A stretch of 39,740 nt of DNA from an uncultured Actinomycetes bacterium (GTDB taxonomy: Bacteria; Actinomycetota; Actinomycetes; Mycobacteriales; Mycobacteriaceae), in assembly GCA_903877095.1 (NCBI GenBank), contig CAIRCP010000228.1:1-39740 (forward strand), written 5' to 3'. Below, one piece after another: positions 16,392 through 25,315 of this stretch (position 1 is its first letter; each line of letters starts with the position of its first letter). A program made the position numbers and the translations under genes. The notes under the pieces are model-generated. The model had not been told where the DNA came from, searched no databases, and saw only the letters and a list, made by a program, of their open reading frames with translations.

Positions 16392-16709
16392 TTACTTCTC
16401 CGGGGAGTCCTCGCCGCGCAAGCGCGCTTGCAACTGGTCCCGGTCGGTGCGGCGGCGTTCGTCAACCGCGGCGATGCCGGTGGTGGCCCGGCGGCGCAGC
16501 GGCGCCAGCAGCCAGATTCCCAGCGGCAGGGCCAGGATGATCGCGAACAGCATCGCGATGACGAGCGGGAACTCCCGGATGCCGAGTAGGCGCGCCGCGT
16601 AGAAGATGACCGCCGTCAGCGCCACCACCAGCAGCAGCCGCGCCAGCGTATAGATCACCACGTCGCGCACCATGCGCCCGGTGGCGCCGCCTTCCTGATT
16701 CTCCGTCAC
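16392..16709 (-). CDS. DUF4229 small membrane protein (Rv0531-like)
   Basis: 105 aa. Two TM segments (VVIYTLARLLLVVALTAVIFY, about 17-37, and FPLVIAMLFAIILALPLGIWLL, about 47-68) are followed by a charged C-terminal tail RRRATTGIAAVDERRRTDRD. The length equals M. tuberculosis Rv0531 as I recall it, also beside the cytochrome c genes. Function unknown. It is divergent from the 53-aa gene at 16757, with 47 bp between starts. Confidence 0.82.
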   Translation of the reverse strand: MTENQEGGATGRMVRDVVIYTLARLLLVVALTAVIFYAARLLGIREFPLVIAMLFAIILALPLGIWLLAPLRRRATTGIAAVDERRRTDRDQLQARLRGEDSPEK

Positions 16710-16732
16710 GGCGGGAAGCCTACCGACGCGCG

Positions 16733-16738
16733 TATATT
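16733..16738 (+). promoter_or_regulatory. -10 hexamer and SD of the 53-aa gene
   Basis: TATATT at 16733-16738 predicts a transcript start near 16745, directly before the AAGGAGG Shine-Dalgarno at 16745-16751 that serves GTG 16757. Confidence 0.5.
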
Positions 16739-16756
16739 CGGACCAAGGAGGTTCTG

Positions 16757-16918
16757 GTGGTTTACCTGCTGCTCATCGTGGTCGTCGCGACACTCGCCTA
16801 TATCGCCATGCGGGCCATCCGGGCCAACGCCCACCGCCCACCGACGCGGGTGATCGGCCCCGACGACGACCCCGATTTCCTGTGGCGGCTCAGCCAAGGC
16901 GACAACAACCCGCGGTAG
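16757..16918 (+). CDS. 53-aa single-TM protein (Rv0530A-like)
   Basis: The frame opens with GTG 16757 after a strong AAGGAGG at 5-nt spacing and encodes VVYLLLIVVVATLAYIAMRA, then a polar tail with RPPTRVIGPDDDPDFLWRLS and QGDNNPR before TAG. One N-terminal TM helix is followed by a short cytoplasmic tail. It converges on ccsA with 2 bp between stops. A 53-codon gene at the same place is annotated in M. tuberculosis (Rv0530A, from memory). Conservation there and the strong SD support it as real; its role is unknown and might be linked to cytochrome maturation by position only. Confidence 0.75.
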   Translation: MVYLLLIVVVATLAYIAMRAIRANAHRPPTRVIGPDDDPDFLWRLSQGDNNPR

Positions 16919-16920
16919 CC

Positions 16921-17928
16921 CTAGTTCACTCCCGCGTAGGAGTGCAGGCCGACGGTCACCAGGTTGATGAAGAACAAGTTGAACACCATCGCCACGAATC
17001 CGACGACGTTGATCCACGCCGCCTTCCTGTCGCGCCAACCCGCCGTCGACCGGGCGTGCAGGTACGCCGCGTAAACCACCCAGGCGATGAACGACACGGT
17101 CTCCTTGGGGTCCCAGCCCCAGAAGCGGCCCCACGCCTCCTCGGCCCAGATGGCCCCGAAGATGACGCCGAAACCGAAAACCGGGAACCCGAAGATCGTG
17201 GTGCGGTAGGCGATCCGGTCGAGAGTCTGCGCGTCGGGAAGCCGCCCGGCGATCCGGGCCAGGAGTCCATCACGGCCCGGTTCGGCGTACTTCGAGGTCT
17301 TGAGCAGGAACAGCATGCTGGCCACGCCGGCGACCAGGAACACCCCGGAACCCAGGCTGACCACCGAGACGTGGATCGGCAGCCAGTAGGACTGCAGCGC
17401 GGGCATCACCGGCGCGGCGTTGGTGTAGAGCCACTTGCCGGAGATCGTCAGCAGGATCAGCACCGGCACCAGCACGAACACCCATAGCGCGCGGTACTGC
17501 GGTTTGCGCAGCACCACCGCACCGGCCACCAGACCGCAGAAGCTGGTCAGGTTGATGAACTCGTACATGTTGCCCCACGGCACGCGGGCGGTGGCCAGGC
17601 CACGCAGCACGATGCAACCGAACAGCAGCGCGATGCCCAGATAGACCAGCGCCAGACCGGCCTTGCCGATCCGTTCTGCCAGCGGGGCGACCGAGGTGTC
17701 CGCGACGACGCCCGGGCCGTCATGGCCCGGTAGGACCGTCGACACTCCCCCGGCAGCGCTGCCCGATGTCGCGGCTCCGACCAGTTCACGCTGCTCCACG
17801 CGGCGTCCGCGGCTGGAGGCCAGTTCGACGGCCAGCATCAGCAGGGCCAGGACCATGACGATGACCGATGCGGTGAAAGCCCAGTCCGAGTACCGGGCCA
17901 GGCCGATATCGATGTGTTCGGTGTTCAT
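16921..17928 (-). CDS. ccsA: System II cytochrome c synthase subunit CcsA (also named CcsB)
   Basis: 335 aa polytopic membrane protein that, with ResB, carries haem to apocytochrome c on the outer face of the membrane. The haem-handling WWD-type motif is WGRFWGWDPKETVSFIAW. Conserved histidines lie in LPIHVSVVSLGS and VGLHSYAG. An N-terminal helix is followed by a long linker rich in Gly/Ala/Ser (about 45-85). ATG 17928 is preceded by a 7-codon mini-ORF that overlaps both resB and ccsA (see that feature). It is the last gene of the hemL-ccs operon. Confidence 0.93.
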   Translation of the reverse strand: MNTEHIDIGLARYSDWAFTASVIVMVLALLMLAVELASSRGRRVEQRELVGAATSGSAAGGVSTVLPGHDGPGVVADTSVAPLAERIGKAGLALVYLGIALLFGCIVLRGLATARVPWGNMYEFINLTSFCGLVAGAVVLRKPQYRALWVFVLVPVLILLTISGKWLYTNAAPVMPALQSYWLPIHVSVVSLGSGVFLVAGVASMLFLLKTSKYAEPGRDGLLARIAGRLPDAQTLDRIAYRTTIFGFPVFGFGVIFGAIWAEEAWGRFWGWDPKETVSFIAWVVYAAYLHARSTAGWRDRKAAWINVVGFVAMVFNLFFINLVTVGLHSYAGVN

Positions 17929-17959
17929 GCGTCTCGCTCGGTGTTCATAGAGTGCGCTC
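17920..17959 (-). repeat. 20-bp imperfect tandem duplication creating a 7-codon mini-ORF between resB and ccsA
   Basis: Two 20-bp units (17959-17940 and 17939-17920) share GAGCG at the start and ATGAACACC at the end, 14 of 20 positions identical. The first unit's ATG (17948) overlaps the resB stop as ATGA and reads MNTERDA, then a TGA at 17927-17925 that overlaps the ccsA ATG (17928) as ATGA. Confidence 0.85.
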
Positions 17960-19540
17960 GCTGTTCAGTATTTTCTGGCTGAGGGTGTCCAATTCCTCGC
18001 CCCAGCCGGAGTTGTCGGTGCGGGCCAGCCCGCCGAACTCGACATTGACGGTACCCGCCTCGAGCGGCTCCCGGAGCGGCTCAATGCGCGCCCACACCCG
18101 CCTTCTGCGCACCACCAGCGACACCAGCAGGCCCGCCATCATGGTCATCGCCGAGACCAGCACCCACACCTGAGCGGGGTCGTGCGACACCTGCAGGTTG
18201 ACGAATTCTTTGGCGCCGTCGAACCGGACCACCGTGCCGTCGTCGAGGCGGACCTCCTGGCCGAGGCCCAGGTTGACCCGTTTGAGCTTGGTCAGCCGCT
18301 TCTGGTCGATGAGCCGGGTGTCGATGCTGAACAGCGACTGCGGACGGCCGGTGTCCAGGCCGGCGTCGCCGCGGTAGATGTCGATGGCAACGGCGGGGTC
18401 GGTCATCGCCGGGGAGCTCGACGAGAGCAGCTTGCCGTCCATCTGCTGGGTCGGCGCGAACAGACCGGTGATGGCCAGTTGGTGCTTGCGGCGTTCGTCG
18501 GCGGGGTAGAGCCCGGGGGGCGGGTCGACCCGGACCGTGCCGGACGACAGCAGGGTGCGCGCATTGTCCGGCCGGAACTGGACGGTCTGAGTCCGCTTCT
18601 GCCCGTTGGGAAATACGACGGTGAAGGTGGGCGCATACCCGTGGCCCTGCAGATACACGCGATCCCCGCCGACCCGCAGCGGGTGGTTCACTTCCAGCCG
18701 GTAGGGCTTCCACGTCCCGGTCGCCAGATCCCCGCCGGCCTGGTAGTCGATGTCGGCAGCGAACGACGTCGCCTGACCGGTGGGCAGATAGCGGGCCTGG
18801 AAGTCGTTGACCCGCAGACACATCGGGTAAAGCGAGGTGCCGTCGACGTTGTTCCCGGCCCGGAACGAGTCGTACGCAGCCGGCGAGGCGGAACAGAAGC
18901 CGGGCCCGCCGTCGGCGACGACGATCACGTTGCCCTCGTAGCCGAACAGCTTGCCGACGGCGATGGCGGCAAGCAGTGCCAGCAGCGAGAAATGGAAGAC
19001 GATGTTGCCGAACTCGCGCAGATAGCCCTTCTCCGCTGAGATCTCAGTGATCCCGTCCTTCTGACGGGTGACGCGCCGCCAGCCGCGCAGTTCGGCGTCG
19101 ATCCGCGCGGCGACCTCCTCCGGCGTGCCCGCGACCGTGCCGGCGGCATGTCGGGGCAGCCGGCTCAGGTTGCGGGGCGCCGGCACCGGCGTCGCCCGCA
19201 GGCTGCGGATGTGCTCGACGGTGCGCGGGGTCAGGCAACCCACCAGCGAGATGAACAGCAGCACGTAGATGGCGGTGAACCAGAAACTGGAAAAAACGTC
19301 GAACAGTTGCAGTCGATCCAGCCATGGGCTGAGCACCGGGTGGGCGGCCTGGTACTGCGCGACCTTGGATTCGTTGAGGCTGCGCTGGGGCAGCAGCGCT
19401 CCGGGCACCGCCCCGAGTGCGAGCAGGAACAGCAGGACCAGCGCGGTGCCCATCGAGGTCAGCGCCCGCCACGGCCGACGTGCCTTGCCGTCGAGCAGTC
19501 GACTCGGTTCGGCGCTTGCGGTCACGGTCTGCGTACTCAC
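17945..19540 (-). CDS. resB: ResB-family cytochrome c biogenesis protein
   Basis: 531 aa, close to M. tuberculosis Rv0528. ResB partners CcsA in system II haem delivery. N-terminal TM helices ([25 protein letters not shown] and [18 protein letters not shown]) precede a third helix ([25 protein letters not shown]). A large extracytoplasmic domain follows (about 190-470), then a C-terminal helix [20 protein letters not shown]. The start is GTG 19540, overlapping the ccdA stop by 4 bp; the longer open frame upstream is a shadow of ccdA. Its TGA overlaps the ATG of the mini-ORF before ccsA. Confidence 0.93.
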   Translation of the reverse strand: MSTQTVTASAEPSRLLDGKARRPWRALTSMGTALVLLFLLALGAVPGALLPQRSLNESKVAQYQAAHPVLSPWLDRLQLFDVFSSFWFTAIYVLLFISLVGCLTPRTVEHIRSLRATPVPAPRNLSRLPRHAAGTVAGTPEEVAARIDAELRGWRRVTRQKDGITEISAEKGYLREFGNIVFHFSLLALLAAIAVGKLFGYEGNVIVVADGGPGFCSASPAAYDSFRAGNNVDGTSLYPMCLRVNDFQARYLPTGQATSFAADIDYQAGGDLATGTWKPYRLEVNHPLRVGGDRVYLQGHGYAPTFTVVFPNGQKRTQTVQFRPDNARTLLSSGTVRVDPPPGLYPADERRKHQLAITGLFAPTQQMDGKLLSSSSPAMTDPAVAIDIYRGDAGLDTGRPQSLFSIDTRLIDQKRLTKLKRVNLGLGQEVRLDDGTVVRFDGAKEFVNLQVSHDPAQVWVLVSAMTMMAGLLVSLVVRRRRVWARIEPLREPLEAGTVNVEFGGLARTDNSGWGEELDTLSQKILNSERTL

Positions 19541-20304
19541 AGCGGGAGCCTGACGTCGCTGACGAAGGCGTCGCGCACCCAGGAGACGAAGTCGTTCCAC
19601 ATGCCGGTCACCAGCGCGAGGCCGACGGCGATCAACAGCACACCGCCGAACACCTGGATCGCCCGGCTGTGCCGGCGCAGCCAGCCGAATGCGCCCACCG
19701 CCCAGCCAGACCCCAGCGCCAGCAGGATGAACGGGATGCCCAGCCCCGCGCAGTAGGCGATCACCAACGTCACACCGCGGGCCACGCTGGCGCCGTCGGT
19801 GGCCGAGGCGACGGCGATGACTCCGGTCAGCGTCGGGCCCAGGCACGGCGTCCAGCCCAGCCCGAACACCGCTCCCAGCAGCGGCGCCCCGGCCAGTCCC
19901 GCCAACTGCCGCGGCGTGAAGCGAGCCTGCCGCTGCAGCGCGGGGATGAAGCCGACGAACGCCAGCCCCATGATGATGGTCACCACCCCGCCGATGCGTT
20001 GCAGCACAACCTGATTGGTGATCAGCGTGGTCGTCATACCGAGGACTGCGACGGTGCCCAGAACGAAGACGGCGGTGAACCCGGCCACGAAGAGCAACGC
20101 CGACCCGGCCACCCGCCAGCGCCGCGCTGCGACGCCGACATCCGGCGTGTCCGATTCACCGACGACGGCGGCGAGATAGGACAGATACCCGGGAACCAAC
20201 GGCACCACGCACGGCGAGGCAAACGAGACGAACCCGGCCAGCACGCACAGCCCCAGTGCGGCCAGCAGTGGGCCGGCTGCAGCGGTCTCGGTGAGACTGG
20301 TCAC
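19537..20304 (-). CDS. ccdA: Thiol-disulfide transporter CcdA
   Basis: 255 aa DsbD-type six-TM protein that moves reducing equivalents across the membrane to keep apocytochrome CxxCH cysteines reduced. The redox cysteines are seen in [18 protein letters not shown] and [15 protein letters not shown] 20304 is the start and overlaps the thioredoxin stop by 4 bp. The redox partner is probably the thioredoxin-like lipoprotein encoded just upstream. Confidence 0.93.
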   Translation of the reverse strand: MTSLTETAAAGPLLAALGLCVLAGFVSFASPCVVPLVPGYLSYLAAVVGESDTPDVGVAARRWRVAGSALLFVAGFTAVFVLGTVAVLGMTTTLITNQVVLQRIGGVVTIIMGLAFVGFIPALQRQARFTPRQLAGLAGAPLLGAVFGLGWTPCLGPTLTGVIAVASATDGASVARGVTLVIAYCAGLGIPFILLALGSGWAVGAFGWLRRHSRAIQVFGGVLLIAVGLALVTGMWNDFVSWVRDAFVSDVRLPL

Positions 20305-20900
20305 GACGGTCCCGGCGACGGTTCGGCGGCGAGGCGTTGCACGACCGGCAGCAGATCGGCGGCCAGCAGTTCGCGCAGGAACACCGCAGCCACCCGGTGC
20401 TCACGGTCGAGCACCACCGTCGAGGGGATCACCGTGGTGGGGTACTTGCCGCCGAAGGCGATCATGGTGCGCATCGCCGGGTCGTAGATCGAGGGGAAAC
20501 TCACCTTGCGGTCGGTCACGAAGTCGCGGGGAGCGTCGATGTCGTTGTCGCGCACATCGATTCCGAGGAAGGCCACTCCGTCGCCGCGAGTCTTGTCGTA
20601 GACCTCCTGCAACTGCGCGATCTCGGCACGGCACGGGCCGCACCACTGGCCCCAGATGTTGAGAACCACGACCTTGCCGCGGAAGTCATCGAGGGAGATG
20701 GTGCGCGAGGTGTCCATCAGGTCCGGGCCGGACAGCGGTCCGGGCCGGCCGCGGCTGGCCGGCGGGTCGTAGACGATGTCGGTCTTGCCGCCGGGAGCGA
20801 CGAACTCGAACGTGCCGCCCTGGGCGACCGCGTCGTCGCCCGTCGAGCAACCCGCCGCGCATGCCGCTGCCACCAGCGCGACCGCCAGCAGCCGCTTCAC
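20301..20900 (-). CDS. Thioredoxin-like lipoprotein (ResA/Rv0526-like)
   Basis: 199 aa. A signal peptide [19 protein letters not shown] ends in a lipobox (AAGC, Cys18), so it is probably a lipoprotein facing the cell wall. The thioredoxin domain (about 65-190) has the active site [11 protein letters not shown] and the cis-Pro in [11 protein letters not shown]. It should take electrons from CcdA and reduce apocytochrome c or other envelope thiols. The start is GTG 20900, overlapping the phosphatase stop (GTGA). Confidence 0.92.
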   Translation of the reverse strand: MKRLLAVALVAAACAAGCSTGDDAVAQGGTFEFVAPGGKTDIVYDPPASRGRPGPLSGPDLMDTSRTISLDDFRGKVVVLNIWGQWCGPCRAEIAQLQEVYDKTRGDGVAFLGIDVRDNDIDAPRDFVTDRKVSFPSIYDPAMRTMIAFGGKYPTTVIPSTVVLDREHRVAAVFLRELLAADLLPVVQRLAAEPSPGPS

Positions 20901-21532
20901 CGTCCGCCGAGCTCCGAGTATCCCCAGCCGACGTAGTCGTCACCGTCGAAGTAGAACGACGTCACCGACGCGAGATTGCACATCCGCCTGGTCGGGAAAT
21001 GGTGCAACGGTTCGGAATTCATCGCCCGTCGCAGGGTTTCCACCGGCAGTTGGTGGCTGACGCACACACCTTCGTGACCGAGCGCCTTGATACGGGCCCG
21101 CTCGACGGCGGCACGCATCCGCACCGCGATCTCCTCGTACGGCTCACCCCAGGTCGGAGTCCGGGGGTTGCGCAGATGCCACCAGTTGCGCGGATCACGT
21201 AGCGCGCCGTCGCCCGGTGACACCTTCTGACCCTGGAAGACGTTGTGCGACTCGATGAGTGAGTCGTCGACGTGGATCGTCAGGCCGTGGGCAGCCGCGA
21301 TCGGGGCGGCGGTCTCCTGGGCACGTTCCAGCGGGGACGCCACGACATAGACGATGTCGCGCTTGGCCAGCCAGTCCGCGACGGACTGCGCCTGGGCCCG
21401 GCCCCGCTCGGACAGGTGGTAGTCCGGCAGACGGCCGTAAAGAATGCCCTCCGGGTTGTGCACCTCCCCGTGGCGCATGACGTTGACGACGGTCCGGCCG
21501 CCTGCGGCCGGCCCTCCAGCTACAGTCCTCAT
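20897..21532 (-). CDS. Histidine phosphatase / phosphoglycerate mutase-like protein (Rv0525-like)
   Basis: 211 aa. The phospho-His motif is [12 protein letters not shown]; the second catalytic region is [11 protein letters not shown], and the late His is in [12 protein letters not shown]. It is always found between hemL and the cytochrome c genes in mycobacteria as far as I recall, so a role in haem or cytochrome maturation is possible but unproven. The start ATG 21532 overlaps the hemL stop (ATGA); a shorter start near VVNVMRHGE cannot be excluded. Confidence 0.88.
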   Translation of the reverse strand: MRTVAGGPAAGGRTVVNVMRHGEVHNPEGILYGRLPDYHLSERGRAQAQSVADWLAKRDIVYVVASPLERAQETAAPIAAAHGLTIHVDDSLIESHNVFQGQKVSPGDGALRDPRNWWHLRNPRTPTWGEPYEEIAVRMRAAVERARIKALGHEGVCVSHQLPVETLRRAMNSEPLHHFPTRRMCNLASVTSFYFDGDDYVGWGYSELGGR

Positions 21533-22854
21533 CGCGGCCCTCCCGGGTTCTCGGCCTGCGCGGCGGCGCGGGCCGCGGCCGGCAGGGCGGAAGCAATGCG
21601 TTCAAAGGCGTCGTCGTCCAAAGCGGCTGAGACGAACCAGGTTTCGAACGCGCTCGGCGGTGCGTACACGCCGCCGTCGAGAAGCGCGTGGAAGAAAGGC
21701 GGGAACCGCCAGGTCTGACTGGCCCGGGCCGCGGCGAAGTCGGTCACCGGCTGCTCGGCGAAGAAGACCGACAGGAAGTTGCCCGCCCGCGCGACCTGAT
21801 GAGTGACGCCGTTGTCGGACAGGGCATTCGACAGCAGGCCAGCGAGGCGGTCGGCGTTGGCGTTCAACGTGGCGTAGACGGCGTCGTCGGCGTGGCGCAG
21901 CGTCGCCAGCCCGGCCGCCACCGCGACGGGGTTCCCCGACAGGGTGCCGGCCTGGTAGACCGGCCCGAGCGGGGCCAGCCGCTCCATCACCTCGGTGCGC
22001 CCGCCGAACGCCGCCGCCGGCAGTCCGCCGCTCATCACCTTGCCGAAAGTGAACAGGTCGGCGTCGACGGGATCGATCCCGTACCAGCCGGATCGGCTCA
22101 TCCGGAAACCGGTCATCACCTCGTCGACGATCAGCAGCGCACCGTGCTCGGCGGTGATGCGGCGCAGCGCGGCGTTATATCCGGGCGCCGGTGCGACGGC
22201 GCCCATGTTGCCCGGAGCGGCCTCAGTGATGACCGCGGCGATGCCGTCGCCGAACTTCGTGAACGTCTCCTCGACGGCGGCAACGTCGTTGTAGGGCAGC
22301 ACGATGGTGTCGGCGGCCGTGGCGCCGGTGACCCCGGGCGAGGACGGCAGACCCAGGGTGGCCACCCCGGAACCCGCGTCGGCCAGCAGCGCATCGACGT
22401 GGCCGTGGTAGCAGCCGGAGAACTTCACGATTTTGGACCGGCCGGTGAAACCGCGCGCCAACCGGACCGCGCTCATCGTCGCCTCGGTCCCGGAGTTGAC
22501 CAGGCGGACCCGCTCGACGGGGGCGACCCGGGCGACGATCTCGGCCGCCAGATCCGTCTCGCCGGGCGTCGGGGCACCGAAGGAGAGGCCTTTGGCGGCG
22601 GCCCGCTGCACGGCTTCCACGACGGCCGGATGGGCATGACCCAGGATCATCGGGCCCCAGGAGCACACCAGGTCGACGTAGCGGTTGCCGTCGGCGTCAG
22701 TGAGCCAGCAGCCCTGCGCCGAGGTGATGTAACGGGGCGTGCCACCCACCGAGTTGAAGGCCCGCACCGGCGAATTGACCCCGCCGGGGATCACCGCGCA
22801 GGCCTCGGCGAACAGCCTCGCCGAGGCCGTCGGTGGAGCTACCTGCTCGATCAT
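21529..22854 (-). CDS. hemL: Glutamate-1-semialdehyde 2,1-aminomutase HemL
   Basis: 441 aa PLP enzyme making 5-aminolevulinate from glutamate-1-semialdehyde (C5 pathway), downstream of HemA (36841-38220). The PLP-Lys motif is [20 protein letters not shown]. The Asp that contacts the pyridine N is in [26 protein letters not shown] and [12 protein letters not shown] are typical of the family. First gene of the minus-strand operon hemL-phosphatase-thioredoxin-ccdA-resB-ccsA. The 158-bp gap to the divergent feoA contains DosR-like and IdeR-like sites. Confidence 0.95.
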   Translation of the reverse strand: MIEQVAPPTASARLFAEACAVIPGGVNSPVRAFNSVGGTPRYITSAQGCWLTDADGNRYVDLVCSWGPMILGHAHPAVVEAVQRAAAKGLSFGAPTPGETDLAAEIVARVAPVERVRLVNSGTEATMSAVRLARGFTGRSKIVKFSGCYHGHVDALLADAGSGVATLGLPSSPGVTGATAADTIVLPYNDVAAVEETFTKFGDGIAAVITEAAPGNMGAVAPAPGYNAALRRITAEHGALLIVDEVMTGFRMSRSGWYGIDPVDADLFTFGKVMSGGLPAAAFGGRTEVMERLAPLGPVYQAGTLSGNPVAVAAGLATLRHADDAVYATLNANADRLAGLLSNALSDNGVTHQVARAGNFLSVFFAEQPVTDFAAARASQTWRFPPFFHALLDGGVYAPPSAFETWFVSAALDDDAFERIASALPAAARAAAQAENPGGPR

Positions 22855-22924
22855 GAGAAACAGTGTCCCAGCGTGGCGGGGCCGCCCGGCGGCAGGGTCG
22901 ACCTCGATAAGGCAAGTGCGATTT

Positions 22925-22941
22925 GGGTCACTCTACGACCC
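22925..22941. promoter_or_regulatory. Perfect inverted repeat GGGTC-N7-GACCC between hemL and feoA
   Basis: The arms GGGTC (22925-22929) and GACCC (22937-22941) are perfect around a 7-bp centre. It lies about 20 bp, centre to centre, from the DosR-like palindrome. It does not match the DosR length and no regulator is assigned. Confidence 0.4.
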
Positions 22942-22943
22942 AC

Positions 22944-22963
22944 CCTGGGACTTAGGTCCCTTT
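22944..22963. promoter_or_regulatory. DosR-like box between hemL and feoA
   Basis: The core GGGACTTAGGTCCC (22947-22960) is a perfect GGGAC-TTAG-GTCCC palindrome and fits the DosR (DevR) consensus GGGACTWWAGTCCC at 12 of 14 positions. Its centre is about 60 bp upstream of the predicted leaderless feoA start and about 99 bp from the hemL start. DosR activation at this distance is plausible; the assignment is from the motif only. Confidence 0.55.
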
Positions 22964-22989
22964 CCGCGGGACGCGGGAAGACACCGGAG

Positions 22990-23008
22990 ATTGGTTAAGC
23001 TACCCTAA
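22990..23008. promoter_or_regulatory. IdeR-like iron box overlapping the feoA -10
   Basis: ATTGGTTAAGCTACCCTAA matches the 19-bp IdeR consensus TTAGGTTAGGCTAACCTAA at 15 positions. Within it, TACCCT (23001-23006) fits TANNNT and lies at -12 to -7 from feoA ATG 23013. Bound Fe2+-IdeR would block the promoter directly. An MntR-type site is a less likely alternative. Confidence 0.65.
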
Positions 23009-23012
23009 CTTT

Positions 23013-23315
23013 ATGTCCCAGGTGTCCGATCGGATGCGCGCGCGGGTGCTGGCGGGAGGCCATGGGTCCGCGACTCAGGGCCGGACGCTGGCCGATCTGC
23101 AACGCGGCGAACAGGCCCGGGTGGTCGGCTTCGGCGACGAGGTTGAGCCCAGTTCGGCCCGCCGACTCTTCGACCTGGGCCTGATCCCGGGCGCCGAGGT
23201 GACGATGGTCCGCCGGGCACCTCTGCGCGATCCGGTGATCTTCCGGGTCGGTGACTTCGAGATCGCCCTGCGCGGCGTGCAGGCCCGCGGCATTCATGTG
23301 GACGTGCAGCCATGA
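23013..23315 (+). CDS. feoA: Ferrous iron transport protein A (FeoA)
   Basis: 100 aa. The SH3-like FeoA core begins at TLADLQRGEQARVVGFGDE (residue 24) and contains SSARRLFDLGLIPGAEVTMVRRAPLRDPVIFRVGDFEIALR. The first 23 residues are an extension compared with usual 75-80-aa FeoA proteins, but the -10 placed exactly 12 bp upstream supports ATG 23013 as a leaderless start. FeoA modulates the FeoB G domain. Its stop overlaps the feoB start (ATGA). M. tuberculosis has no feoAB at this locus as far as I know. Confidence 0.92.
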   Translation: MSQVSDRMRARVLAGGHGSATQGRTLADLQRGEQARVVGFGDEVEPSSARRLFDLGLIPGAEVTMVRRAPLRDPVIFRVGDFEIALRGVQARGIHVDVQP

Positions 23316-25315
23316 GCGGCGCGCATGACCACCATCGGGGCGGCGGCACGACGTCCCCGGCGGCTGGGCACTGCGGGGGCGGCGGCGGTCTCGCCACCAT
23401 CCACACCGGTCTGACCCGCTTCGCCGTCGTCGGCAGCCCCAATTCCGGCAAGACCACACTGTTCAACGCCCTCACCGGCCTGCATGCCAAGACCGGCAAC
23501 TACCCGGGCGTCACGGTGGCCCGCTATGAGGGCACCACCCGCCTGGGCGAGCACGAGACCGTCGTCGTCGAGGACCTGCCGGGCACCTACAGCCTGGACC
23601 CGATCAGCCCGGACGAGCAGATCGTCGTCGACGTCCTGGACACCGATCACCACAATGAGCGGGTCGACCTTCCGGACGCCATCCTGGTGACCCTCAACGC
23701 GACGACGCTGCGCCGGTCACTGGCCCTGCTGGCGCAACTGCAGCAGACCGGGCTGCCGATCTGCGTCGTGCTGACCTTCACCGACGACCTCGCGCGGCGC
23801 AACGGCAAGCTCGACATTCCCGCGTTCACCCGTGCGCTCGGCATTCCCGTGGTGTCAGTGGTGGCCGGCCACCGCGACGGCCTTGCCGACCTGCGTCACG
23901 TCATGGCACGGGTGGACTCGTGGACCCGGCCGGTGGTGCCTCCGCCCACCGACCCCGCCCAGGTGACCGGCTGGGTCGATTCGGTGCTGACATCGTCTGG
24001 ATATCAGCTGCCCGAGATCGACAAGCGCAGCCACCGCATCGATTCGGTGGTGCTGCACCCGGTGATCGGCACCGCGATCTTTCTGCTGACCATGTTCGTC
24101 TTCTTCCAGACCATCTTCACCGTCGCCGCGCCGTTGCAGGGCTACGTGGAGTCGGCCTTCGGCTGGCTCGGCGGCCTGGTGGCCGACCATGTGCACATCG
24201 GCTGGCTGTCGGCGTTCCTGTCCCAGGCGGTGATCGGCGGCGTGGGCAGCGTGCTGGTGTTCGTTCCGCAGATCGCGCTGCTGTTCGTGCTGATCGCACT
24301 GCTGGAAGGCACCGGGTATCTGGCGCGGGCGGCGTTCCTGATGGATCGGGTGATGGCGCGGGCCGGCCTGGAGGGCCGGGCGTTCGTGGCACTGTTGTCG
24401 TCCTTCGCCTGCGCGATCCCGGGCATCATGGCAACCCGCTCGCTGCCGTCGGCCAAAGACCGGCTGGCGACCATGATGGGCGCGCCGCTGATGACCTGCT
24501 CGGCCCGGCTGCCGGTCTACATCCTGCTGGTGAGCCTGCTGCTGCCCAGTGACGCCAAGGTGGGCGTATTCAACGCACGCGGTGTGGTGATGTTCGCGCT
24601 GTACCTCGTCGGTGCCGTATCAGCGATGCTGACGGCCGCGTTGTTCAAGAAACTGACCGCCCGCAGCGGCCCGATGCTGCCCTTTTACATGGAGATGCCG
24701 CCGTATCAGGTGCCGCGTTGGCGCAACGTGAGTGCCGAGGTGTGGACGGCGACGTCAGCCTTCCTGCGCAAGGTGACCACGATCATCCTCGGGACCACCG
24801 TGGTGCTGTGGGCGCTGCTTAACCTGCCGTTGCGCGGCGAGGCCGAGCTGGCCGCCGCCGGTGTCGACACCGGCGACGAGGTGGCGGTGTCGTCCTACGT
24901 GATCGATCATTCCTATGCGGCATCCGTCGGCAAGGCGGTCCAGCCGGTCTTCGAGCCACTGGGCTTCGACTGGCGGATCAACATCGGCATCCTGTCGTCG
25001 CTGGCCGCACGGGAGGTGTTCGTCGCGACCCTCGGCCAGGTCGCCGCGGCGGAGAACCCCGAGGAACCCGCGCAGGCGCTGCGGCAGATGACCGTTCAGG
25101 ACGGCCCGAACGCGGGTCGCACCCTCTTCGACGCACCGACTATCGCGGCGTTACTGGTCTTTTTCATGTATGCCTTGCAGTGCATGTCGACGGTGGCGGT
25201 GCTGCGCCGGGAGAGCGGGTCCTGGAAATGGCCGGCAGTGGCCTTCACCTACATGTTCGTCCTGGCCTGGGTGCTCGCTTTCGCGGCCCGGACCGTCGTG
25301 GCTGCGCTGGTATGA
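23312..25315 (+). CDS. feoB: Ferrous iron permease FeoB
   Basis: 667 aa GTPase-coupled Fe2+ importer of the cytoplasmic membrane. An N-terminal His/Gly stretch (HDHHRGGG...AGHC) precedes the G domain: G1 VGSPNSGKTTLFNAL, the G2 loop NYPGVTVARYEG, G3 DLPGTYSL. The G4 position reads TFTDDLARR instead of N-x-x-D, so it lacks the usual Asn. The permease part has the Gate motifs, including FACAIPGIMATR and MTCSARLPVYILL with their conserved Cys. Eight or so TM helices follow. Overlaps feoA (ATGA) and the Nfu-like gene (ATGA), giving a tight three-gene operon. Confidence 0.95.
   Translation: MSGAHDHHRGGGTTSPAAGHCGGGGGLATIHTGLTRFAVVGSPNSGKTTLFNALTGLHAKTGNYPGVTVARYEGTTRLGEHETVVVEDLPGTYSLDPISPDEQIVVDVLDTDHHNERVDLPDAILVTLNATTLRRSLALLAQLQQTGLPICVVLTFTDDLARRNGKLDIPAFTRALGIPVVSVVAGHRDGLADLRHVMARVDSWTRPVVPPPTDPAQVTGWVDSVLTSSGYQLPEIDKRSHRIDSVVLHPVIGTAIFLLTMFVFFQTIFTVAAPLQGYVESAFGWLGGLVADHVHIGWLSAFLSQAVIGGVGSVLVFVPQIALLFVLIALLEGTGYLARAAFLMDRVMARAGLEGRAFVALLSSFACAIPGIMATRSLPSAKDRLATMMGAPLMTCSARLPVYILLVSLLLPSDAKVGVFNARGVVMFALYLVGAVSAMLTAALFKKLTARSGPMLPFYMEMPPYQVPRWRNVSAEVWTATSAFLRKVTTIILGTTVVLWALLNLPLRGEAELAAAGVDTGDEVAVSSYVIDHSYAASVGKAVQPVFEPLGFDWRINIGILSSLAAREVFVATLGQVAAAENPEEPAQALRQMTVQDGPNAGRTLFDAPTIAALLVFFMYALQCMSTVAVLRRESGSWKWPAVAFTYMFVLAWVLAFAARTVVAALV

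Noticed and set aside
17945..19846. 633-codon version of ResB
   Set aside because: The extra N-terminal 100 residues are the shadow of ccdA; GTG 19540 with a 4-bp overlap fits the family.
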